A program made the translations under genes and the position numbers. Positions 47,081 to 58,045 of a stretch of 64,000 bases of DNA are shown piece after piece. The notes beneath the pieces are model-generated. The model had not been told where the DNA came from and ran no database searches. It worked only from the letters and a program-made list of their open reading frames with translations. Source of the DNA: Fagopyrum homotropicum. Its lineage: Eukaryota; Streptophyta; Magnoliopsida; Caryophyllales; Polygonaceae. The stretch lies in NCBI GenBank assembly GCA_033239125.1, contig BSWB01000001.1:168539481-168603480 (forward strand), written 5' to 3'. Every line of letters begins with the position of its first letter. Positions within the stretch are counted from its first letter, which is position 1.

Positions 47081-47330
47081 GAGAGTGGTGGATTGTTCAC
47101 TATGCAATCTGCTTACAAAGCTATCGCTGAACATGAAGAGGGAGGTTTACAAAGATGTTTGGAGAAAGGATCAAATGCTTCATCCTGAGGGAGGTTATTC
47201 ATGCAATGACAATGCTTGGATCCAGACGAACATCAAGGAGAGAAACAGGTTCGGTACAAGTACAGCATGGAATGTGCAATTTGCTATTACCATCTTCTGA
47301 AAACGGAAATGGAGGAATAATCTAATCACA
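47080..47330 (+). mobile_element. LINE (L1-type) 3' fragment
   Basis: Fragments of the C-terminal LINE ORF2 are readable in shifting frames: GGLFTMQSAYKAIAEHEE at about 47085, then AWIQTNIKERNRFGTSTAWN and VQFAITIF up to 47300, followed by KWRNN after a stop. The pattern matches TIGSVYTMITEADS at 63600 and CKWNEIFAVTIWW at the window end in the other LINE. An internal deletion joins the two pieces. Confidence 0.55.
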
Positions 47331-47524
47331 AGTCAAGCACATTAGCCTTATAACTACTTAGCTAACCATTCAAGTCAGGCACATGAGCCCGACGGTATAA
47401 TCTACCGATCTTGGCTTTGATTCATTTATGTAATAGATGTTACACCTCAAGAATCACAAGTCATATCGACGTAGACACAGCGCCATTACTAGTAAAAAAC
47501 GGAATCTTACATTAGTTCGGCTCA
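47331..47524. other. 3' flank of the methyltransferase gene
   Basis: Short AT-rich spacer, presumed 3' UTR of the minus-strand methyltransferase. Confidence 0.45.
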
Positions 47525-48211
47525 CTAGCTGCTGCTGTCATTCTTTTTCTTCCTGAAAATGAAGACGTCGGCCTCCTCGTAGGCGTAATCGGGATGCAAA
47601 TGATCATGGGGTACCTTCTCCATCTCAAAAACACTCGCAGACACCTCCCAGAAGAGCGTATCGGCCTCTGGAGACCTGACCTGGTACCCCAACAGAACGA
47701 CGCCGTCTTCCCCCACTAGCGCCTTCATTGTGTCCACCAGAGGCTTTACCATCTCCTCAATATAAACAACATCGGCGGCGAAAACAATATCAAAAGGGCC
47801 ATGAGGGTGGAGCTGGCCCTGGATCTGGGCCGGATTGGCCCAGTAAAGCTGGGAGGTTTTGAGAGACTTGTTGAGAACAGGCTTGTTGCGCTTCAGGTTG
47901 TGCTTCAGGGCGGGCATCACGGGGGCGATGTCTGTCAATACAACGTCCTGTAGCCCAAGGAGGTACAACCCCATTCCGGCGGCTCCGCATCCGGCTCCGA
48001 TCTCGATACCTCGCTTCCCTCGGAAGTCCAGGAGGGAGGCGTAAGGGTTGTTGTCGGCTGATGTGGAGGACCAACGCTCAACAAATTTCACGAGGACGAG
48101 GGAGCAGGGCCAGACGGAAGTCCCCACGTGCATGGATCCGTTGTCCTGTTGGAGCGAAATGACGGAGCCGCCTACCGGCAGCTCTATTACCGGTGAGTCG
48201 CTGAACTTCAT
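47525..48211 (-). CDS. METTL21-like protein-lysine methyltransferase (Methyltransf_16 family)
   Basis: Single-exon ORF of 228 residues starting MKFSDSPVIELPVGGS. Motif I, which binds S-adenosylmethionine, is GIEIGAGCGAAGMGLYLLG (about residues 69-87), followed by VVLTDIAPVMPALKHNLKRN with the acidic residue that contacts the SAM ribose. DIVFAADVVY (about 142-151) contains the DxxY motif characteristic of the METTL21-type lysine methyltransferases. An entry tryptophan (GTSVWPCSLVLVKFVE) is also typical. Family members methylate lysines of chaperones, elongation factors and other soluble proteins; the substrate here cannot be read from the sequence. GC-rich coding, ends in a Lys-rich and serine tail (FRKKKNDSSS). 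Confidence 0.92.
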   Translation of the reverse strand: MKFSDSPVIELPVGGSVISLQQDNGSMHVGTSVWPCSLVLVKFVERWSSTSADNNPYASLLDFRGKRGIEIGAGCGAAGMGLYLLGLQDVVLTDIAPVMPALKHNLKRNKPVLNKSLKTSQLYWANPAQIQGQLHPHGPFDIVFAADVVYIEEMVKPLVDTMKALVGEDGVVLLGYQVRSPEADTLFWEVSASVFEMEKVPHDHLHPDYAYEEADVFIFRKKKNDSSS

Positions 48212-48578
48212 TTCCCCCTCTTCAAGGAATCCGATTTTATCTCTCTGCTGGTGCTAAAGTACTGCTAAATTTGGGGTTCGTGGTTTTAGGTTTTTGTGCC
48301 CAAATGGGCTGGGCGTGGAGGCCCATTTTCTGAAAGTTGCTTGTAAACCTGACCGTATCACAATATCACATATCCCGGGCTAGCTGTTTCGGTCTGTCCG
48401 CCCGAAGAGTTGATTAAACAAGGAACGGCCGATGAGTCTGGGCTAGGAGAGTCAATGAGTCGGATATTTTTTGGTCAGTACAATGAGTCGGATACTCGTG
48501 TATTGAAAATTGTTCTCAATCATGTTCTCGTTGGATCTTCGTCCCCTATCAGCCCCGTCCCGTTTAATATATCTCATT
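48212..48578. other. methyltransferase upstream region
   Basis: Presumed promoter and 5' UTR of the minus-strand methyltransferase. No clear TATA box seen. Confidence 0.45.
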
Positions 48579-48799
48579 TTAAAGTTTAGGAGAATTTGAC
48601 ATGCTGGACCTTTTTTATAATATGATTTAATAAATGTATCCCATAATTTTTTACCACTTTTATTTTTTACCACTTTTATTTAATGGTAGGTAAAAATAAT
48701 TAACCTCTTTATTTTAATAAAAAAAGAATAATAGACATTCGTTAGTGTTATTTTTTTTTCTTTTTTTTTCTTTTTTTTTTTTTTATTTCCTGGAATAAA

Positions 48800-49190
48800 T
48801 TTCTGGTATGAAATTTTTCATACCAAAAATTTTTCATACCATAATTTTTCATACCATAATTTTTCATACCAGAATTTTTCATACTAGAATTTTATATACC
48901 AAAATTACATACTAGAATTTCTCATACCCGAATTTTATCATACCAGAATTTTATAATACCAGAATTTTATGATACCAGAATTTCATCATACTAGAATTTT
49001 TCTTAATATCAGAATTTTTCATAATACTAGAATATTTCATAATACCAGAATATTTCATCATACTAGAATTTCATACTAGCACAATTTTTCATCATACCAT
49101 ACCAGAAATTAGATGCCACAATCTAGATACCATAAGTTATGATAACAGAAAATTACATACTATAAGTTTCTGGTATGCCAAAAATTTCAT
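48800..49190. repeat. degenerate tandem array, about 15-bp unit CATACCAGAATTTTT
   Basis: Roughly twenty or more irregular copies of ATACCAGAATTTTTCAT and variants, with insertions of TA and AA between units. It lies inside the MULE-like element after a long T-rich tract (48750-48786). Confidence 0.85.
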
Positions 49191-49194
49191 ACCA

Positions 49195-49420
49195 GACAAA
49201 CAACATATACAAAGCTAATTCACATTTTTGGAGCCAACATATACAAAGCTAATTCACATTTTCAGAGTCAACATATACAAAGCTAATTCACATTTTTTTA
49301 TTAAAAAGAGTTAATTCACATTTTCAGAGCCAACATATAACTACTGCTTGTTAATTTCTTCCTCAGAAATACACATACAAAAGCTAATTCACATTTTTGG
49401 AGCCAACATATAACTACTGT
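49195..49420. repeat. tandem array, about 34-bp unit
   Basis: Three to five copies of CAACATATACAAAGCTAATT followed by CACATTTTTGGAGC, the later ones broken by a small insertion (TTTATTAAAAAGAG) and replaced ends. Confidence 0.85.
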
Positions 49421-49628
49421 TAACAAACAATTCTTCGAGAATATTTTCTCACATCCATAGAATGTTGAAAACTGAGAGAAAAGGACCAAAATGTTATAAT
49501 CTCCTTCTCTAAATGAAAATTCAGCCATTACAAGACCACAATGAGAACCACTCAGTTCCATTTTGTGTAACAATACAAGCCATGACAGAAAATGGAAACA
49601 GACATGCGCAAAGGAAAATAGAGAGAAC

Positions 49629-49825
49629 CTTCGGCACTGTGTCGGTGGGCTACAACTGCGAGAGCTAACACTGCGAGAAGGGGAAGAAGAGGTGGATACG
49701 GAGCAAGAGTGGGAGTTGTGACTGCGAGAATCAGAACCGGAGGAGGAGCGGGAGCGAGACCTTGAATGGGAAGAGGATCCCGACGACCTCGTCGTTGCTC
49801 GTCCACGGGTGGGCTTCTTCGCCAT
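49629..49825 (-). pseudogene. SR45: captured first coding exon of an SR45-like splicing factor
   Basis: ATG at 49825 gives MAKKPTRGRATTRSSGSSSH, then an Arg-Ser-rich stretch and SSSPSRSVSSRSCSPPTQCR, ending at a GT donor (CGAAG/GTTCTC). This is the pattern of the SR45 N-terminus, which I know as MAKPSRGRRSP followed by an RS domain with SPSRSVSSGSRSPP. The RRM and second RS domain that define SR45, a splicing regulator of the exon junction complex, are absent. Downstream on the minus strand lie only intron-like DNA and tandem repeats. Upstream is a leader with a 24-bp direct repeat (49870-49893, 49894-49917). The exon sits inside a MULE-like element, so it is most likely a captured fragment and not the start of a working gene. 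Confidence 0.65.
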
Positions 49826-50200
49826 TGGTGGATGGCTTGGAACCTGAGATGAAGCTATATATATATCTGGATCTAGATCCAAATCTTGATATCGATCTAG
49901 ATCCAAATCTTGATCTGGATCTAGAGAGATCGAAAGGGGAAGCAATTATGTGACAGTAGAAACACGTCATGTGTTGTGTTGTTACACCTCTAGTAACTCC
50001 AGCAATCAAACCATCACAGAGCAATTTTTTACAGCAATTTTCTTCCCTCTCTGCTTGTAAACGGATGTGGAGAAGAAGGCAGTTTAAGGTTGACAGTAAA
50101 AATTATAAGGGGTATATTTACTAAATTAAAAAACTAAAAAGCCTACTTACTAAATCACATTCTCAAAAAAGCTTAGTTACCAAATTAACCCTTAAAGTTT

Positions 50201-50262
50201 TATGGTTCCCTCTGCGAAATTTCCCCTCTTTGTTGGATATTTGTTCCCATCGAAAAATTCGC
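50201..50262. other. spacer between the MULE-like element and the next repeat
   Basis: Short non-coding spacer. Nothing assigned. Confidence 0.4.
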
Positions 50263-51790
50263 TGTTGACTGAAGGTATTTCTATGGTCGTCTATATCCAA
50301 TCAAAAGTAAATCCCGACTTAGCACTAAGAACAAGTATAGTAGATAAGTAAGGGTCGAACCCAAGAGAGTTAAGGTATTTTAGATGCAATTATTGATTAT
50401 GGTAACAAGTAACAAAGGGGGGGGTTGGTTGACTTGATGCACACAAAAACTTAAGAAAACGATTAACGCGACAAGTAAGACAATGATGGGTGAATCTACA
50501 CTAGGTTGATTATAAGTATGCAATTGCTACTTTGGTGCGTTCCTTTTACAAGTTTTTAAGTAATCTCCCGTCTCGATCATATATATGTGTTGAGCCAACC
50601 GGCATCAACACAACTTAACAGGTTAGTGTTCCGTAAACCTACAAGAACAAATAACAAGTTAGCTTTCAAACAAAGACTAAGGGATATAAAGAGAAGATTA
50701 AAACCGTTAAACTTATCTTTATATTTGTGTTCCTTTTCTTTAAGTAATTACAACCCGTTATTACTTAAAGTGACAACTAGATTAAATACCCGAACCCGGA
50801 ACCTATTAATCCTAGTTGTTTGCATGCACTTAGAACCTAAGGTGATCAATCTCAAGCAATAGTAAACATGCAATTAGACAATGGAGATCAAGGAAACACA
50901 AAACATTACTGAATAAAAACGTATATTAAAAAGAACTTACAATCAAAGTAACAACGCAGCTTCAAACCAACCCAATGTAGCAAGGGAGTTAGCAACTCAT
51001 TATAATGGAAAACTTAATTCTAAAATTGATTTTTTTATGGAAAAACATGATGATTCTAGCAATCAGCCAAGGGCTATTTATACTACAAAAGAAACTAATT
51101 AGGAGTAAATGGCCGACCTTAAACAGCCACCTTTAATGCCACAAAGATGGTGTAAACAGCCGGAGTAAAGCTTCTGGTGTTAAACCGCAGGGGCGGCCTT
51201 CAGGTCCGCAGGGGCGGTGAAGGCAAAAACGGTTGATCTTCTTCAAGGCCGCAGGGGCGGCTAAGTAATTCCGTTGGGGCGGATCTTCAATGCTCTTCAA
51301 CGTCTGACCTTTCGTCTTCTTGGCGTTTCTGATGCAAAGCCGCCGGGGCGTCCCTTTGTCAGCGCAGGGGCGGTGACACAGCCTCTTCATCTTCCAGCTC
51401 CCATGTTGAGGCGCAGGCAGCGCCGCAGTGAAAGGCGCAGGGGAACTGGTCTTCGTTTCTTCAATGGAAGACACCACAGGGGCGCCAAGGAGTGGCGCAG
51501 GGGCGGTGACACACTTCATGGCAGGCGTTGGCGAAGGCGCAGGGAGCGCTCCAGTGGAAAGGTGTCACCCGCAAGGACGGCTGCAAGGACCCGCTAGGGC
51601 GGTGAGGCAACAAAAGCTTTGCTTTGTGATCGATCTTCACTCCTAAGTGCTTATAACTCCTTCCTTATCTTCTTTTAGTCTTCTTCTTCTGGACCAAGGA
51701 GTTAGTAGCATAAACCGACACAAATGCAATAAAAAGACTATAAAAACTATCCTAAATGATAGTGATTCCATCACCTATCACCTGTATTTG
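50263..51790 (-). repeat. LTR-like repeat with a cluster of GC-rich words
   Basis: Ends are not firmly placed and no target duplication was found. On the minus strand GTATAAATAG at 51074-51083 is a TATA box; just upstream of it, 51180-51620 contains at least six good copies of a GCAGGGGCGG-type word plus several decayed ones. The other end has GTCGAACCCAAGAGAGTTAA (50350-50375), a type of sequence common in plant LTR regions. No coding domain. Probably a solo LTR or non-autonomous LTR element. Confidence 0.5.
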
Positions 51791-52780
51791 TCACGACTCA
51801 CGATTATCCCGCCCCATATTTTTTCCGTAAAATGTACATCGTAAAATGGGTTAGATTTTGCATAATTAAGTTGCTCAAATGTAAGTTACATGTGAGCAAT
51901 TTTATAGATAATTTTGTGTTTGGTTTCTCAAACGAACATTGTTAATAAAAATTCCTTATTTAGTATTTTACATTAAGTGTTCATTATAAAATAATAAAAA
52001 TCAGAAAAATAAATTTAAAACAAATTATGACCTCATTAAATTTACATTAATAATTTAATAATTTTTTATATATTTTTTAAAATAAATATATTTTTAATTT
52101 TGATTAAAGTATTTTTTACTTTTTACTTTCGAATTTAAAATATATATATAATTAAAAACAATTTTTATTATTTTATTAAGAGTTTAGAAATTTAAAATAT
52201 AATAAGATTTAGTTATTTTTCAATTAATTTTATATAACTTTATATTATTTCAAAATTTTTAATAAAAAATATATTTTTTTTATTTTAAGAGTATGGAAAA
52301 GTATTTTATAAAAATTAAAAATTAGAACATAAAAATAATACTTTTATTTTCAAATTAAAAAAAAATTATAGAAAATTAACTTCAAAACAAATTATTTTCT
52401 GGACTCTTAAATTTTTTTAAAAAAGTTTATTTTTGATTTGTTTTTTTAGATTTTATTTTAAATCGAAAATAATAAAAAATTATTTTAGTTCAAAAATAAA
52501 ATTTATCTTTAATTGACTTTACTTTTTTAATTAGAAAAATATTTAAAAATAATTTTATTATATATTTATTAGTTTTAAAATTTATTAAGAATGAGTATAA
52601 AAAGGAAACAAATAGAACTATAAGGGTACCAAGAGGAATTTTAAATCTTAATGGATACCAAGAGGAAGGGCACCGAGAAAATAAACTCTAATATATTTAT
52701 AACAAAAGTTCATATATTATTATATATATATCGTTGTCAAACCTCGCCTTATCCGTTGAATCCTTCTCCTCCAATAATTT
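51791..52780. other. extremely AT-rich spacer
   Basis: About 1 kb of nearly pure A/T, especially 51950-52600, with no ORF and no recognisable repeat unit. Possibly decayed transposon sequence. Confidence 0.55.
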
Positions 52781-52799
52781 GATTTAGAGATCCGGGATA

Positions 52800-53590
52800 A
52801 GAAGGGTCAGAAATTTTTTTGCATGTGATGGAAGAGTATCTCTTTTAAATCTCAAGGGGGAATGAGTCATGGTTTACGGATATTGTCACATATATATGTG
52901 TGTGATGAGATTCCTCCCGGTTTGTCTTCAACTCAAAAGAAGTTCTTCAAGGATGTGAGACACTATTATTGGAATTGACTTTTGTTCAAAAGAGGTCCCG
53001 ACGGAATATATAGAAGATGTGTTCCGAAGATGAAGTGGATAGTGTAATTCGTCATTGTCATTCTTTGCAATGTGATGGACATGCTAGTTCTTACAAGACT
53101 TGTGCCAAAATTTTACAATCCGGTTTCTTTTGGTCTTCTCTATTCAAGGATGTGCACATATTTGTGGCATCTTGTGACCCAAGCCAAGGAAAGGGAAATA
53201 TATAAAGAAGGAACGAAATGCCCTTGAACAACTTTCAAGAGGTTGAGATCTTTGATGTGTGGGGAGTAGACTTCAAGGGACAATTCCCATCTTCGTGTGG
53301 GAATCTCTACATCCTCTTGGCGGTGGACTACGTGTCAATATAGGTCGAAGTCATTGCATCCCCTACAAATGATGTCAAGGTGGTTGTATGATTCTTCACC
53401 GAATTATCTTCCCAAGATTCGACACACCCTGAGTTGTAATAAGTGATGTGACAAGCATTTCACCGCTAGGAACTTCGAGTCGCTATTGTCCAAGTATAAG
53501 GTCACCCACAAGGTTGCAACTCCATAACATCCTCAAACTAGCGTTCAAGTGGAGATATCGAATAGGGAGATAAAAAGAATTCTTGAGAAG
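52800..53590 (+). pseudogene. Athila-type gypsy integrase remnant
   Basis: Readable pieces in order: SWFTDIVTYICVDEIPPGL, FFKDVRHYYWN, RCVPKMK/CSEDEVDSVIRHCHSLQC with the HHCC zinc finger continuing ASYKTCAKILQSGFFWSSLF, then [19 protein letters not shown] and the later ISNREIKRILEK. FDVWGxDFxGxFPSS is typical of Athila/Tat-type plant gypsy elements. Several stops and frameshifts. At 53590 it is cut by the next element exactly after ILEK. Confidence 0.8.
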
Positions 53591-54511
53591 TGTAACACCC
53601 CAAGTTCTAGGAACTCGAAGTGTAACACCTCGATCCCGTCCTATAATGTACGGGAGCCCCGACTAACCACACCGTCCGGATCACTGAACAACGTCTCTAA
53701 CCTGCAGAGCATCTACAACATTGGTATAAATCGTTAGCTAACATTCAAGATATCAGAAAGGCAGTAAAGACACAATCACATATAAAAACGTAAACATATA
53801 GCATGCTTGCAAAACAACCAATTATTATCTTTGATTATGTTAATCCCTTTACTAATTCAACTTATGTTGTCACACGAGAATCACCGTGATCTCGCCTCTG
53901 TCCCCTTTCACCAGCAGGAATAGAGGAGACACATCCTTCCGTTACCTATTGGATTAGTCGAAAGAGCACCTCCCAGTTACATATCAACAAACGTCTAGGA
54001 AGGGATACACAAGATCAAATCTTGTGGAATTCCTAAGCTAAAGAAGAAGAAGGAAGAGAAGAAGAAAGAAAAGACGAAGGGAAGAACTCACCACCACGAC
54101 TCAACAAAGGGAACCACAACCTCAACCTCAACAACTTGCTAACCTCAGCACAACAACAACAACAACCAACATCTCGGCATCATCAACCATACACCGCAAC
54201 TCTTCCTTCCAAAATCAAGCCAAAACAAGGAAGAATCAAGAGGAGAAGAAAAAGAAGAAGAAGAAGAAGAAGAAGAAGAAGAACGTGAGGGAGAGAGTAA
54301 GCTGTAGAGGAAAGGGATACCTTTCATCAGAAGGAAGAAGAAGCTTATAAAGGAAGCCAAAGGAAAATCACAGGTCAAACGGGTCAACAAAACCGGTTGC
54401 AGCCGCCTCAGCCGCAGGGACGGGTCCTTTGTGCCGTTGGGGCAGTGCACCGCACCTGCGGTCATGCAGAATTGCAGGGTCGGGGTCCCTATGAAGACTA
54501 AGACTCTTACA
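53591..54511 (-). repeat. LTR of a minus-strand Ty3/gypsy (Tekay/Del-like) fragment
   Basis: Plus-strand ends TGTAACACCCCAAGTTC and CTAAGACTCTTACA match the ends of the LTR at 13706-15560, so it is the same family but half as long (921 bp). The minus strand reads CCTTTATAAGC at 54343-54353, a TATA box, with decayed GC-rich words just upstream (54410-54480). A (GAA)n run lies at about 54246-54283. Confidence 0.8.
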
Positions 54512-55620
54512 TCTCCTGCTTCTGCAGGAATCCTCCCAATAGATCAGGTAACATCTCCAAAGTGGACAAATGGCTTTCAGAATCTAGGAAGTGGATATCC
54601 ATCTCTAGTCATGCCAAATCTCGCTGTAACTGAGGCTGAGTTGTCAGTCGAGCGATCGCCATTTCCCGGAAAGTCTTCCTACTGAGGGCGTTAGCTACCA
54701 CAATCGCCTTCCCCGGGTGGTATAAAATCTTCAAATCAAAGTCTTTGATCAACTCCAACCATCTCCTCTAGCAGTTATTCAACTCTCGCTAAGTGAATAT
54801 ATACTTCAAACTCTTATGGTCTGTGAAAATTTGACACGTATCTTTGTACAAATAATGCCATCAGATCTTCAAAGCGTGAACAACAACAACCAACTCAAGA
54901 TCGTGGGTAGGGTAATTCTCCTCATATGCCTTTAACTATCTCGACGCGTATGCAATCATCTTGCCCCTCTACATCATAACACATCCCAAGCCTAGCTTGG
55001 ATGCGTTATTGTAAGCCACAAAATCCTTTATGCCCTTTGGTTGGGCTAGAATAGGAGGGAAAGTCAACCTCCTCTTCAACTCCTCAAAACTCTACAGGCA
55101 CGGCTCGGACCACATGAATCTTGTAGACTTCCTCATTAAGGAAGTAAGTGGTCGGACGATAACCGAAAAGCCCTCCACAAATCTGCGGTAGTAGCCAGCC
55201 AATCCTAGGAAGTTACGTACCTCCTTAACGTTCCTAGGAGGCGGCCAAGAAGCAACAGACTCAGTCTTCTCCGGATCTACCTTGATCCCTTTGGCGGAAA
55301 CGATGTGACCAAGAAAGGCCACTTCAGACATCCAAATTAAAACTCGCACTTAGAGAGTTTGGCGTAAAGTTCTCTATCTTTCAGGACTTGGAGTACGATC
55401 CTCAAGTGTCCTACATGTTCCTCTTTGCTCCGAGAGTATACCATAATATCATCGATGAAGACCACCATGAGCTGGTTTAGGAAGTCGATGAAGATCCTGT
55501 TCATCAGCCCCATGAAAACGGCGGGCGCATTCGTGAGCCCCATATTATTAACCTTGTCAAAACTAGCTAATCTCCACATGCAGTCATTTCGGAGGTTTCA
55601 AAACTTTTTCCCACTAGGCC
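54512..55620 (-). pseudogene. Tekay/Del-like gypsy pol remnant (RT and RNase H)
   Basis: Read on the minus strand: RT end ([38 protein letters not shown]), then [37 protein letters not shown], and RNase H ([46 protein letters not shown]). Several stops (55050-54700). RNase H runs straight into the LTR end at 54511, so integrase is missing. The upstream part of pol and gag is missing too. Confidence 0.85.
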
Positions 55621-56777
55621 GATAATATTAACCTTGTGGATTTTACATATAGCTTCGAGGTTTATCCAAAGGTTACTCCGTCCCATTCCTTTAATATTCC
55701 AAAAATTAATAATCATTTATTATAGGTTTTAAGCATGACTAATAGAAAGGTTGTATGTCTAGTAACCCTAATATTCGTCGATATAGTGCAAAAATGTGTT
55801 GATATTTGAAGGCAACCATGTAGTATCGAGTGAGAATGGAGCCCGTTTGGTCATAATGGGACTTAGCTTTTGGCTGACTAGTTAGGCTTTTGAGAACCTT
55901 CTTCGTTATTTTTGTGGCGTTATTGGCGTGAGGGGTGATTGGTAGCTTAGTTGTTATTGTTTGATTATTTGTTTTTCTAGTATATATACACAGAAGATTA
56001 AGAACAATTGTTAAACGAATCTCCATCAAATGAGTAATCAATAAGACATTCAAAGAGTGCAAACCGTTCTCAACAAACATTGGCTTGTTAGTCCCATATG
56101 TAGAGGAAATATGTTTTATATGGCTAGGCTTTGAGGCCTTAATTTGAGCTTGTCAACAACATCAGTAGAGAATACAACTAGTTTGTAATTGAGTTTAAAG
56201 TATAGATTGTGAAGTCCGCATACACATTTGTTAACCCAATCTTTATGAGATTCCGGGCATTAACGACAAGAAACAAAAAAGTCATAAACAAACCAAGACA
56301 TAAGTTGTCAACCCATACGAAACCAGAAGACAATGTTAGGTTATAGCAGATCCGCCTAGGTATTCTTCTGGTGACAAACAAAAGCACTAACCGCAACAGA
56401 CCATGACCAGATGACTCTGGTAGAGCACACGCTTTAGTCTTTTGGCATAACGACTAGTTATGATATCCGAACCATGGAGTTCCTAATTGTACTTGTTGGT
56501 GCGTTTTAAAAGTTCCCGCAAAGCAAGCAAAAAAAAAGACAATTGCATACCAAGACCCATCCATAGCCATATAATAAACCAACAACAAGTTTCATTTTTG
56601 ATGGTATTAGCCAAAAGGCGTGTTGGTTTCTTTACCACGTAAATGAAGTTCACAGTTACATTGAAAAATCCTTGTTCCGATTGTTCCTAGAAATCTGGAA
56701 TCAAGACCATTGTTTTTGGGAGTGAGCTCGCCGATCTTATATACTAGACTCGTGCACACTCTTCCTAGTCTCGTCAT
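55621..56777. other. repeat-rich spacer, not identified
   Basis: Non-coding or decayed. ATAATATTAACCTTGT occurs at about 55545 and 55621, marking a small rearrangement at the RT edge. 56705-56760 has CTTATATACTAGACTC, resembling the dispersed repeat at 46590-46620. No gene seen. Confidence 0.45.
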
Positions 56778-56849
56778 ATGCTCACACCGTTAAGTCATCG
56801 AAGGAAAACCAATAAACCCATTCCTCCGCCCTCAATCATAATCGTGTTA

Positions 56850-58045
56850 ATGGAAGATTCAGTAACTGAAATGAATCCTGCAGTCAATGAAAATATTGAT
56901 GATGCTTCAAAGACTAGAATAAGTATAACCGAGGCAGGGGTAGAAGAAGGCAAGAAACTCCCAAATATTGAAGAGACCAAAGCAATCACGACGACAGTCT
57001 CCTTAGACATTAATGTTCAATCAGACAAACAGCCGGAGGAGTCAGCCACAACTACTAACACTAATCTAGGGGGGAAACTGATGAAAACCTGGCTGGAAGT
57101 CATCGGAGGAACAAAAACCAAACAGAATTCTGAAGATACTATTACACGAGATCTGATAAGCAAGAGCATCAGCCTATCCTTTCCTAATGGAGATGATGGG
57201 GACCCTATTATCGAGTTTGACAAAGCTATTACTCAGCAGTTGGAATCAAGATGGAAGAACTCAATTGTTTAAAGGTTTTGGGATTACCAGTGGCATTTCC
57301 AATGATGGAAATGAAGGTTAGAGAACTGTGGAAGTGTGGTACAAATGTCCAACTTATCGACCTTGAAAATAACTACTTCCTGGCAAGATTCAGAAACGAG
57401 AATGAGCTTCTAATGATTCTTACAGGTGGTCCCTAGGTAGTTTTTGGAAGATGCTTAATTATGAGAAAATGGTCACCAGATTTCATCCGCTCAAACCCGA
57501 TCACATCTGCTCCTATCTGGATTCGAATCACCGGAGTACCTGTGCAGTGGTTTCATGAGGCAATTATTTGGAATATGGTTAGAGGAGTAGGTTCCCCGGT
57601 TGCAATCGATCCAAAAACATTACATTTTAACAGAGGGAGGTTTGTAAGAGTATGTGTTGAAATTGATTTGAATCGACCATTGAAAAAATCCATCACAATC
57701 AATGGTAGGAGATGCCCAATAGAATATGAAGGGATGTATACAATCTGCTATAAGTGTGGCCGCTATGGGCACTTGTCGTCCAATTGTGAGTTTGAGGGAC
57801 AAAAGAGCCAGAAGCAGGGTGATACTCCTACTGAACCTACAATGGTAACAAACAAAGAAGGAGAAGCTCCGCCGGAAATTGCACCGGCGCCGGAAGAAGA
57901 GACTCCGGGCTATGGACCTTGGATGATAGTTGCCAGATGGAGTAGAACGGAGAAAGGAAAAAATCCTCAAACGAAACAATTAGGGCAAGAAGATGTTCAG
58001 AATGGAGCAACAATAAGGGTGGACAAGGAAAGTTGCCTCAATTAA
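56850..58045 (+). pseudogene. LINE ORF1 (DUF4283-like, CCHC zinc knuckle)
   Basis: ATG at 56850 (MEDSVTEMNPAVNENIDD). The N-terminal part contains LGGKLMKTWLEVIGGTKT and ends by frameshift at 57272. The second frame carries the DUF4283-type core (KVLGLPVAFPMMEMKVRELW, LIDLENNYFLARFRNEN), a TAG at 57434-57436, then RKWSPDFIRSNPITSAPIWI and IWIRITGVPVQWFHEAI. A CCHC knuckle follows: CYKCGRYGHLSSNC (about 57750). Acts as the RNA-binding protein of L1 elements. Confidence 0.88.

Larger units (their letters stand above)
48588..50191. mobile_element. Pack-MULE-like element carrying an SR45 exon
   Basis: A 1604-bp element flanked by a perfect 9-bp duplication TTAAAGTTT (48579-48587 and 50192-50200), the length produced by Mutator-like elements. 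Its ends are imperfect inverted repeats: left AGGAGAATTTGACATGCTGG and CTTTTTTATAATATGATTT; right, inverted, GGGTTAATTTGGTAACTAAG and CTTTTTTGAGAATGTGATTT. No transposase is present. Inside are two unrelated tandem-repeat arrays and a host-gene exon with its 5' leader. This is the layout of a gene-capturing, non-autonomous MULE. Ends are assigned by eye from the duplication and inverted similarity. Confidence 0.7.

Noticed and set aside
47790..48257. Several ORFs overlapping the methyltransferase on both strands
   Set aside because: They are out-of-frame shadows of a GC-rich coding sequence and show no family pattern.
48800..49190. Regularly spaced repeats suggesting an array system
   Set aside because: Units are degenerate and directly adjacent; the best reading is replication slippage inside a transposon.
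49316..49945. A 209-residue protein starting at 49945
   Set aside because: Its first 40 codons come from a 24-bp repeat leader and its C-terminus from intron-like and repeat DNA. The SR45-like ATG at 49825 with a donor at 49629 explains it better.
54246..54283. (GAA)n run as a functional repeat or coding Glu/Lys tract
   Set aside because: It is a simple microsatellite in an LTR with no supporting reading frame.
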